Of a stretch of DNA of 7,054 nt, positions 1-5,461 are shown one piece after another. Position numbers and translations under genes: made by a program. Location: contig JAGDBY010000134.1 in the NCBI GenBank assembly GCA_017958765.1, forward strand, positions 1-7,054, in the 5' to 3' direction. The first letter of the stretch is position 1, and each line of letters starts with the position of its first letter. The DNA comes from Bacteroidales bacterium. Lineage in GTDB: Bacteria; Bacteroidota; Bacteroidia; Bacteroidales; UBA932. The notes below the pieces were generated by a model, which saw nothing but the letters and a program-made list of their open reading frames with translations, did no database searches and had not been told where the DNA came from.

Positions 1-250
1 ACACCAGACCGGCGCCGACCCTCAGCTCGACTGTGGATTCATCCTCAGAGAGGATCTCTATCCGCCTGTCCGTGCAGTGAAACACAGTTCCCTCGAAATC
101 CTTCGTAAAAAGGAGGTTGCTCGCTTTGCCGATATGCAAATACGGCTTGGGAGCACTCTTAAGAGCGCTTTTAAGCTGCTCAATATCAGAGTACTCCACA
201 AAAGAGGAGGCTGAAACCTTTATTCCGAAAGTATTGTCGATACAGTGCAT
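1..250 (-). CDS. murB: UDP-N-acetylenolpyruvoylglucosamine reductase MurB (N-terminal 83 residues; rest beyond the left edge)
   Basis: MurB is the cytoplasmic FAD- and NADPH-dependent reductase that turns enolpyruvyl-UDP-GlcNAc, the product of MurA, into UDP-MurNAc. Translation from the ATG at 250-248 gives 83 residues with no stop. They match the start of the FAD-binding domain: NTFGI at residues 6-10, HIGKASNLLF at 39-48 (the family's G-x-G-S-N flavin-phosphate loop), DFEGTVFH at 51-58 and VGAGLV at 78-83. The start is set by the motif placement and by a TAATG overlap with the murA stop, which implies translational coupling and one transcript. One oddity: the second glycine of the GxGSN loop is Ala43 (codon 124-122). 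The FAD-contacting core is otherwise normal, so this is probably a tolerated variant. The C-terminal part, including the catalytic Ser/Glu region, is outside the window. Family assignment is firm from motifs; no database search was made. Confidence 0.9.
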   Translation of the reverse strand, partial: MHCIDNTFGIKVSASSFVEYSDIEQLKSALKSAPKPYLHIGKASNLLFTKDFEGTVFHCTDRRIEILSEDESTVELRVGAGLV

Positions 251-1557
251 TACTCAACCCTTGTGATGACTGCTCCGAGAGCCTTCAGACGGCCCTCTAT
301 ATTCTCGTAACCGCGGTCGATCTGTTCGATGTTGTTGATTCTGCTCTGGCCGTTGGCTCCCATTGCGGCAATCAGAAGCGCGATGCCGGCTCTGATATCC
401 GGAGAGGTCATAACTCTGCCCTGAAGCTTCTTGGCGTGGTTGTGGCCTACGACAACGGCTCTGTGAGGGTCGCAGAGAATAATCTGAGCTCCCATATCGA
501 TCAGCTTGTCGACGAAGAACAGACGGCTTTCGAACATCTTCTGGTGGATCAGCACACTTCCTTTGGCTTGGGTAGCCACAACGAGCATAACGCTCAGTAA
601 GTCAGGCGAAAGTCCCGGCCAAGGAGCATCCGCCACTGTCATAATGGAGCCGTCCAGGAAGGTGGAGATGGCATACTCTTTCTGAGCTGGGACGAAAATG
701 TCGTCACCTCTCTGCTCCAGGTTGATACCCATTCTCTGGAAGCTGGCAGGGATGATGCCCAGATTCTCGTAAGAGACGTTCTTTATGGTGATCTCGCTCC
801 TGGTCATAGCGGCCAGTCCTATGAAACTGCCCACTTCTATCATATCCGGGAGAATGGTATGTTCCGTCCCGTGAAGCTCTTTAACCCCCTCGATCGTGAG
901 CAGGTTGGAAGAGATGCCGCTGATCTTGGCTCCCATACGGCAGAGAAGACGGCAAAGCTGCTGAACATACGGCTCGCAGGCAGCATTGTAAACAGTGGTA
1001 GTCCCTTCCGCCAGCACCGCAGCCATCACTATGTTTGCAGTACCCGTCACGGAAGCCTCGTTCAGAAGAATGGAGCACCCTTTCAGCTTATCCGCGGTGA
1101 TGTTGTAACTCAGCGTATCGGCATCGTATTCGAACTTGACTCCCAGCTTCTTGAAACCCTCGAAGTGGGTGTCGATGTGACGGCGTCCTATTCTGTCTCC
1201 GCCCGGCTTGGCTGCCACAGAATATTTGAAACGGGCCAGAAGCGGTCCCACCAGCATTATCGAGCCACGGAGGGCGGCATTCTTCACCCGGTAATCTTCG
1301 GTTGAAAGATAGTCCAGATTGACGTTTGCGGCACATATCGACCAAACTCCCTTCTCCAGCTTAACAACTTCGCAACCCATATCCTTGAGGAGCGACAGCA
1401 GATTGTTAACGTCCAGAATGTCAGGAACATTTCTGACCACTACCTTCTCCTTCGTGAGCAGTGTAGCGCATAGAATCTGCAATGTTTCGTTTTTGGAGCC
1501 CTGAGGTACGATTTCGCCGCTCAGCTTGTGTCCGCCTTCAATTAAGAATGATGCCAT
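250..1557 (-). CDS. murA: UDP-N-acetylglucosamine 1-carboxyvinyltransferase MurA, Asp-type active site
   Basis: This cytoplasmic enzyme transfers enolpyruvate from PEP to UDP-GlcNAc, the first committed step of peptidoglycan synthesis. The 435-residue product is slightly longer than the roughly 420 usual for the family and is complete. Visible landmarks are the GSKNE substrate loop with Lys22 and Asn23; the mobile catalytic loop KPGGDRIGRRHIDTH at 117-131; the general-base aspartate in LSPDLL (Asp319); and the C-terminal arginine in PDIRAG (Arg389), equivalent to Arg397 of the E. coli enzyme. The loop residue that is Cys115 in E. coli is Asp121 here (codon GAC at 1197-1195). That substitution is known from MurA enzymes that resist fosfomycin, such as those of mycobacteria and chlamydiae. 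The ATG at 1557 gives the standard MurA N-terminus. The gene overlaps murB by TAATG at its 3' end and is divergent from dus. A TATCTTTG box lies 26 bases upstream of the start. Confidence 0.97.
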   Translation of the reverse strand: MASFLIEGGHKLSGEIVPQGSKNETLQILCATLLTKEKVVVRNVPDILDVNNLLSLLKDMGCEVVKLEKGVWSICAANVNLDYLSTEDYRVKNAALRGSIMLVGPLLARFKYSVAAKPGGDRIGRRHIDTHFEGFKKLGVKFEYDADTLSYNITADKLKGCSILLNEASVTGTANIVMAAVLAEGTTTVYNAACEPYVQQLCRLLCRMGAKISGISSNLLTIEGVKELHGTEHTILPDMIEVGSFIGLAAMTRSEITIKNVSYENLGIIPASFQRMGINLEQRGDDIFVPAQKEYAISTFLDGSIMTVADAPWPGLSPDLLSVMLVVATQAKGSVLIHQKMFESRLFFVDKLIDMGAQIILCDPHRAVVVGHNHAKKLQGRVMTSPDIRAGIALLIAAMGANGQSRINNIEQIDRGYENIEGRLKALGAVITRVE

Positions 1558-1583
1558 ACGGTTGTTACTAAAAATTTTACGTT

Positions 1584-1591
1584 CAAAGATA
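1584..1591 (-). promoter_or_regulatory. murA: Candidate murA promoter, Bacteroidota -7 box TATCTTTG
   Basis: Read on the minus strand, the sequence TATCTTTG matches the Bacteroidota housekeeping sigma-factor consensus TAnnTTTG at every fixed base. It ends 26 bases before the murA ATG, which would give a leader of about 20 bases. I see no good TTTG -33 element at the usual 19-20 base distance upstream, so recognition would rest on the -7 box. No Shine-Dalgarno sequence is visible in the predicted leader, which is normal for this phylum. Confidence 0.6.
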
Positions 1592-1603
1592 CTCAGTTTT
1601 ATT

Positions 1604-1611
1604 TACTTTTG
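1604..1611 (+). promoter_or_regulatory. dus: Candidate dus-lpxK promoter, Bacteroidota -7 box TACTTTTG
   Basis: TACTTTTG matches TAnnTTTG exactly and lies only four bases before the dus ATG at 1616. Because Bacteroidota transcription normally begins several bases after this box, the transcript would start at or next to the ATG and be nearly or fully leaderless. The box lies 12 bases from the opposing murA -7 box, so the two promoters share almost all of their binding region and may compete. No clear -33 element is seen. Confidence 0.55.
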
Positions 1612-1615
1612 CGAT

Positions 1616-2590
1616 ATGAAAATCGGGAAAATAGATTTGGGGGATAAGCCGCTTCTGCTTGCGCCAATGGAGAATGTCACCGACATTTCTTTCCGCTACA
1701 TATGCAAGAAGTACGGCGCCGCAATGATGTTCACCGAATTCATCTCTTCGGACGGCCTGATCCGCGACGCTGCCGGAAGCCTCAACAAACTCACTATCTA
1801 CGACTACGAGCGCCCTATCGGGATGCAGGTTTACGGCCATATTCCCGAGGCTATCGTAGAATCAGCCCTGAGAATGGAGGCGGCAGGTCCCGACGTGATA
1901 GACATCAATTTCGGCTGCCCGGTTAACAAAATTGCCAAAAGGGGCGCCGGGAGCGGAATGATGAGAGAGCCCGACAAGATGGTGGAGATCACCAAGAGAG
2001 TCGTCGAAGCGGTTAAACTGCCGGTAACGGTCAAGACCCGCCTGGGCTGGGACGAGAACAGCAAGATCATAGTCGAGCTGGCCGAGAGGCTCCAGGATGT
2101 CGGGATATCAGCCCTTACCATTCACGGCCGCACCCGCAGCCAGATGTACAAGGGAGAGGCTGACTGGACCCTAATCGGGGAGGTGAAGAACAATCCGAGA
2201 ATGCACATCCCGATAATCGGAAACGGCGATATCAAAACCCCGCAGGATGCCAAGAACGCCTTCGACAGATACGGAGTAGACGGCATAATGATAGGGCGCG
2301 CAAGCTACGGCCACCCGTGGATATTCCGCGATATCCGCCACTATCTCGACACCGGAGAGCTGCTCCCGGATATGTCCGTGGCCGAAAGAGTCGACCTTGC
2401 CAAAGAGCATCTTGCCAAATCTGTCGAAGTAAAAGGCGAGCGCACCGGCATTCTCGAAATGAGAAGACATTTCAGCTGTTATTTCAAATGTCTGGACAAT
2501 TTCAAGGAAACCCGATTAAAATTAGTAACTTTGACCGACATTGACGAGCTGTATAAAACTCTCGATTACATTAAGGAAACCTGGGGATAA
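1616..2590 (+). CDS. dus: tRNA-dihydrouridine synthase, DusB type
   Basis: This FMN-dependent, NADPH-using enzyme reduces specific uridines in the tRNA D-loop to dihydrouridine. The 324-residue product has the whole Dus pattern in order: LAPMENVTDISFR near 15-27 in the first TIM-barrel strand; NFGCPVNKI at 98-106 with the catalytic Cys101; GAGSGMMREP at 110-119; VTVKTRLGWD at 137-146 with Lys140; IHGRTRSQMYKGEADW at 169-184; GNGDI at 202-206; and GIMIGRASYGHPWIF at 223-237, part of the FMN-phosphate site. A helical C-terminal domain with RRHFSCYFK follows. The DusB-type assignment rests on the GRTRSQ and RASYGHPW stretches and is less sure than the Dus family itself. I chose the ATG at 1616 because the protein then begins just before the conserved barrel strand; a start at 1526 would add 30 unconserved residues, overlap murA and precede the promoter. 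The stop overlaps the lpxK start as TAATG. Confidence 0.93.
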   Translation: MKIGKIDLGDKPLLLAPMENVTDISFRYICKKYGAAMMFTEFISSDGLIRDAAGSLNKLTIYDYERPIGMQVYGHIPEAIVESALRMEAAGPDVIDINFGCPVNKIAKRGAGSGMMREPDKMVEITKRVVEAVKLPVTVKTRLGWDENSKIIVELAERLQDVGISALTIHGRTRSQMYKGEADWTLIGEVKNNPRMHIPIIGNGDIKTPQDAKNAFDRYGVDGIMIGRASYGHPWIFRDIRHYLDTGELLPDMSVAERVDLAKEHLAKSVEVKGERTGILEMRRHFSCYFKCLDNFKETRLKLVTLTDIDELYKTLDYIKETWG

Positions 2591-3606
2591 TGTCAAGTTT
2601 CGTAAACAAAGTGCTTCTTTTCCCGTATTACTCTGTTCTCAAGATACGGGACACCCTCTACAAAACGGGGAAGAAAAAGAGTTATTCTTTTGACGTTCCG
2701 ATCATTTCCATCGGTAATGTCACCGTGGGCGGCACCGGCAAAACCCCTCATACAGAGATGTTTATCAGAGAATATCTCCGTCAGGGCAAGAAAGTGGCAG
2801 TCATCTCCAGAGGCTACGGCAGAAAGACAAAGCAGGCGATAGTGGTCAGCGAACGCCACACCCATATTGAAGTGGGAGACGAACCTCTCCAGATCAAACG
2901 GAAGTTCCCGAATGTGACCGTAGTGGTAGATAAAAACCGGAGGCAGGCCATCGAGAACCTTCTCAACGTGGATGAAAAACCCGACATCATCATTCTCGAC
3001 GATGCATTCCAGTACAGAAAGATCAAACCTTCCAGACAGATTGTCCTTATCGACTATAACAGGCCGGTATTCAAAGACAGTCTCCTTCCGCTCGGAAGGC
3101 TGAGGGATCTTCCAGAGAGAATCGGTGAGGCCGACACTGTGATTATCACCAAATGCCCTCCTTTCATGAATCAGTGGGAGAAGGAGAAATGCCTTCAGGC
3201 CAACCGCATTCCGGCCGACAAGCCAACCTACTTTACCACAGTTAAATACGAGGAGATCCAGCCTATCTTCCCTTCGGAGGCCAACAACCGCTTCATCTAT
3301 TCTCAGTCGGTAATTCTGATCACCGGAATAGCCAACGGCCGCTTGCTGAAGGACTATCTCCTCACCTTGTACACCACCCTCTACCATATCGAGTTCGGCG
3401 ACCACCACAAGTTCGGCAAGGCTGATATAGGGAGAATAGAGAATATGGCTGAAAGATACCCTCGCACCCTTATTCTCACCACCGAAAAAGACGCACAGCG
3501 CCTTGTCTCCAACCCGTATCTCACCGAGACTATCAAGCAGAGACTGTTCTACATCCCTATTTCCGTGGGGTTTGTGGAGAATGAATCTTCAGAGGGGCTC
3601 TTCTAA
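2590..3606 (+). CDS. lpxK: Tetraacyldisaccharide 4'-kinase LpxK (lipid A synthesis)
   Basis: LpxK phosphorylates the 4' position of the tetraacyldisaccharide-1-phosphate lipid A precursor at the inner face of the cytoplasmic membrane, using ATP. The 338-residue product is of normal length. It has an N-terminal hydrophobic or amphipathic segment (about 5-20) for membrane association, the Walker A motif in GNVTVGGTGKTP (42-53), SRGYGR at 73-78, GDEPL at 96-100 with catalytic-region Asp97, LDDAFQYR at 136-143 with the paired aspartates 137-138, FGDHHKF at 269-275 and TTEKDAQRL at 297-305. All are family signatures. One departure is Tyr142, where most LpxK proteins have His after the DDxxQ stretch. 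The start shares one base with the dus stop (TAATG), implying coupled translation from the dus promoter. The stop codon overlaps the stop of the convergent transporter gene, so the two transcripts must overlap at their 3' ends unless one stops early. Confidence 0.95.
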   Translation: MSSFVNKVLLFPYYSVLKIRDTLYKTGKKKSYSFDVPIISIGNVTVGGTGKTPHTEMFIREYLRQGKKVAVISRGYGRKTKQAIVVSERHTHIEVGDEPLQIKRKFPNVTVVVDKNRRQAIENLLNVDEKPDIIILDDAFQYRKIKPSRQIVLIDYNRPVFKDSLLPLGRLRDLPERIGEADTVIITKCPPFMNQWEKEKCLQANRIPADKPTYFTTVKYEEIQPIFPSEANNRFIYSQSVILITGIANGRLLKDYLLTLYTTLYHIEFGDHHKFGKADIGRIENMAERYPRTLILTTEKDAQRLVSNPYLTETIKQRLFYIPISVGFVENESSEGLF

Positions 3607-4484
3607 CGGACATTTCTCGTCCTGAAAACCTGTATCACCACCGAAGCTACTATCAACAGAAGGCCTATCCAGAAGGAGAAGTCCAGCTCGTTTGCTTCAT
3701 TGAAGAAAATGTTGGCCAGAATGATGCTGTAGATAGGTTCGATATTGTAAGTGACGTTAACCGTAAATGCCGACAGCTTACGAAGGGCGTTGAGTTGCAG
3801 CAGGAACGGGATTACGGTAAAGAACGGTCCCAGAATAAGCAGATACACTATGTCTTTCCCCGAAGGGATGACAGCCTCAACCGATGTAAAGTGAGCGTAA
3901 AACGGGATACAGACGGTAAGAAATATCAGTCCGCCCACCAGCTCATAGTAAAGCATCGTGTCATCGGCCTCTCCCGTCTCCTTGGCTACGTTTATATTGA
4001 GGATAGCAAACAGTGAATAGAGGGCCGCAGAGGCAAGGCCGAGGGCGATTCCCAGTCTGTATCGCACGTCGAAGCTGAAAATCAATACGGTACCCAGGAT
4101 TGTGACAAAGCGTATTATCGCCTCCGCAACGGAGAATTTAGTCCTGTTTACGATAGGGTTGAACAGTACCGTGAAGAAGCAGGCTGTCGCGATGCAGACC
4201 ACGCCGATTGAAACGTTGGAGGCTTTGACGCTGCTGAAGAATGCCACCCAATGAAGGGCCAGCAGAATGCCGCAGGAGGCTATTTTGATGAAGGATTTCT
4301 TCGGGAGGCGGTGGAAACGGCCGGTTGCCGCCATCAGGCATCCCAGAGTGGCCACGCACACCATTATTCTGTACCAGACCATCGGCAGCCCGCTCAGGGA
4401 AATGAATCTGCCGAACAGTCCCGTCGCTCCCGCGAGGAGCACCGCGACATTAAGTCCGATTATGGTTTTTGTTCTGTCCGACAT
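3603..4484 (-). CDS. EamA/DMT-superfamily membrane transporter, substrate unknown
   Basis: The 293-residue protein is almost entirely hydrophobic, with about ten predicted membrane helices near 7-27, 34-54, 67-86, 91-112, 118-138, 145-164, 177-195, 211-229, 236-260 and 270-288. This is the two-repeat EamA layout of the drug/metabolite transporter superfamily in the inner membrane. Typical family stretches are ALHWVAFFSSVKASNVSIG (76-94) in the first repeat and NIEPIYSIILANIFFNE (247-263) in the second. Members export or import amino acids, nucleotides, sugars or drugs, and nothing here identifies the substrate. The ATG at 4484 leaves a short charged N-terminus before the first helix, as is common in the family. 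The gene stands alone: it is convergent with lpxK, sharing overlapping stop codons, and divergent from the kinase gene. A consensus -7 box lies just ahead of the start. Confidence 0.9.
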   Translation of the reverse strand: MSDRTKTIIGLNVAVLLAGATGLFGRFISLSGLPMVWYRIMVCVATLGCLMAATGRFHRLPKKSFIKIASCGILLALHWVAFFSSVKASNVSIGVVCIATACFFTVLFNPIVNRTKFSVAEAIIRFVTILGTVLIFSFDVRYRLGIALGLASAALYSLFAILNINVAKETGEADDTMLYYELVGGLIFLTVCIPFYAHFTSVEAVIPSGKDIVYLLILGPFFTVIPFLLQLNALRKLSAFTVNVTYNIEPIYSIILANIFFNEANELDFSFWIGLLLIVASVVIQVFRTRNVR

Positions 4485-4491
4485 CGGGGCG

Positions 4492-4499
4492 CAAAGATA
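4492..4499 (-). promoter_or_regulatory. Candidate transporter promoter, Bacteroidota -7 box TATCTTTG
   Basis: On the minus strand TATCTTTG matches TAnnTTTG exactly and is the same eight bases as the candidate murA box. Only seven bases separate it from the transporter ATG at 4484, so the predicted transcript start falls at or within a base or two of the start codon, giving little or no leader. A -33 TTTG at proper spacing is not apparent. Confidence 0.6.
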
Positions 4500-4515
4500 A
4501 AACGATTTTTATTAC

Positions 4516-4523
4516 TATCTTAG
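4516..4523 (+). promoter_or_regulatory. Possible kinase-gene promoter, near-consensus -7 box TATCTTAG
   Basis: TATCTTAG differs from TAnnTTTG at one fixed base (A for T in TTTG). It ends 19 bases before the ATG at 4543, a usual distance, and is the best candidate on this strand in the 58-base divergent region. With one mismatch and no clear -33 element, it may be a weak promoter or a chance match in AT-rich DNA. Confidence 0.35.
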
Positions 4524-4542
4524 CCTTACAATTCATAAAAGC

Positions 4543-5415
4543 ATGAACCCTATTAAAATCGACATCAACAATTACGTCGTTTCAGGTGAAGGAGCCAACG
4601 GCTTTAGCTACAACAGCATCTCCGATCCGGATGAGATGATAAAGATGTATAATACCGGATATGACACACATGCCGTCGTAGTGGAGTTGGAAGCTACACA
4701 GAAAGCATACAGCATCGGGCTCAACGTCCCTGAACCCGGGGATCTTATAACTGACGGCCAGAGGCTGGGGATCAGATTCAAAAGGATTCCTGACAAGACC
4801 TCTTTTGCCAGGGCTATTGCCAATAATCCGGAGCTGCTCGAACCGCTTGCCAAAGAGTTTGCCGCTATGTGCAGGAAGCTGCATTCTACTAAATGCAAAC
4901 CCGGCTTATTCGATGATGCCAAACATCAGTTTCTGACTCTGCTTAAGGCAGACACCGCCTTCGATGCAATGCAGAAAGAGAAAATAGCCGATTTTATTAA
5001 GTCGGCCCCCGATTCTGACACAATTCTCCACGGAGATATGCACTTCGGGAACGCCGTAATCTCAGGGCCGGTAGCACCTCAACCGGCAGTAAACAGAAAA
5101 ACCCTCTGGATTGACCTGGGAAGCCTTTCTACCGGTTACTATATGTTTGATCTCGGGATGCTCTACATTGTGACTCATCACGATCAGGAAGCCTTTGTCT
5201 ATGAAAATTTTCACTTCCACAGAGACACAGCCCTTAAGTTCTGGGAGAACTTCTTCCCTGCCTATTTAGGAACTGACGATCCTTCTGTTATTCAGCAGAA
5301 AGAAGAAGAGTGCCGTGCTTTTGCGGCCATAAAAACTCTTCTGATCGAGTTCAATTGTGGCGGAGTTCTCTTCCCGCACTTCAAGAAGCTGTTTTTTGAT
5401 ACTATATTGAAATAG
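4543..5415 (+). CDS. Aminoglycoside-phosphotransferase-fold kinase of unknown substrate (possibly TIGR02172-like)
   Basis: The 290-residue protein has the hallmarks of the APH/choline-kinase branch of the protein-kinase-like fold. In the N-lobe, SGEGANGFSYNS (14-25) is a glycine-rich nucleotide loop; MIKMYN (32-37) offers Lys34 as the probable ATP-binding lysine; and VVELEATQKAYSIGLNVPEP (46-65) supplies the helix-C glutamate. In the C-lobe, ILHGDMHFGN (161-170) is the catalytic loop with Asp165 and Asn170, and WIDLGS (189-194) gives the metal-binding Asp191. GYYMFDLGML (198-207) is the usual following helix. The substrate could be a small alcohol, sugar, amino sugar or protein. The motif set also recalls a sporadically distributed APH-like family that I remember as TIGR02172, which I could not check. 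It is not a close match to any named resistance enzyme I know. The gene has a divergent upstream neighbour and its own downstream terminator, so it is probably monocistronic. Confidence 0.82.
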   Translation: MNPIKIDINNYVVSGEGANGFSYNSISDPDEMIKMYNTGYDTHAVVVELEATQKAYSIGLNVPEPGDLITDGQRLGIRFKRIPDKTSFARAIANNPELLEPLAKEFAAMCRKLHSTKCKPGLFDDAKHQFLTLLKADTAFDAMQKEKIADFIKSAPDSDTILHGDMHFGNAVISGPVAPQPAVNRKTLWIDLGSLSTGYYMFDLGMLYIVTHHDQEAFVYENFHFHRDTALKFWENFFPAYLGTDDPSVIQQKEEECRAFAAIKTLLIEFNCGGVLFPHFKKLFFDTILK

Positions 5416-5449
5416 AAAAAGCCGACCCCCAAGGGCCGGCTTCTTTTTT
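5416..5449. terminator. Bidirectional intrinsic terminator between convergent genes
   Basis: An eight-pair stem joins 5421-5428 and 5433-5440 around a four-base loop (CCAA). It is flanked by AAAAA on the left and TTCTTTTTT on the right, so either strand's RNA has a hairpin followed by a U-rich tail. In plus-strand RNA the stem has one A.C mismatch (5425 with 5436); in minus-strand RNA the same position is a G.U pair, so that stem is continuous. The element begins directly after the kinase stop codon and lies 12 bases from the peptidase stop, serving both convergent genes. Confidence 0.88.
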
Positions 5450-5461
5450 CAAACTCGAAGG

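Noticed and set aside
859..1305. 148-codon open frame on the plus strand inside murA
   Set aside because: murA is intact with all its catalytic motifs on the other strand. The shadow has no recognisable motif, and I see no promoter box ahead of it.
1526..1615. Longer dus reading frame with an extra 30 residues from an upstream ATG
   Set aside because: It would overlap the murA start by 32 bases, lie upstream of the consensus -7 box, and add a sequence with no Dus-family character; the ATG at 1616 fits the family N-terminus.
2593..3408. 271-codon open frame on the minus strand opposite lpxK
   Set aside because: It lies wholly within lpxK, which has complete family motifs. The opposite-strand frame has no recognisable domain and a composition expected of a shadow frame.
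4543..5415. Calling the kinase an aminoglycoside resistance enzyme
   Set aside because: Only the general APH fold motifs match. There is no resemblance to a named resistance kinase that I recognise, and no mobile element or resistance context nearby.
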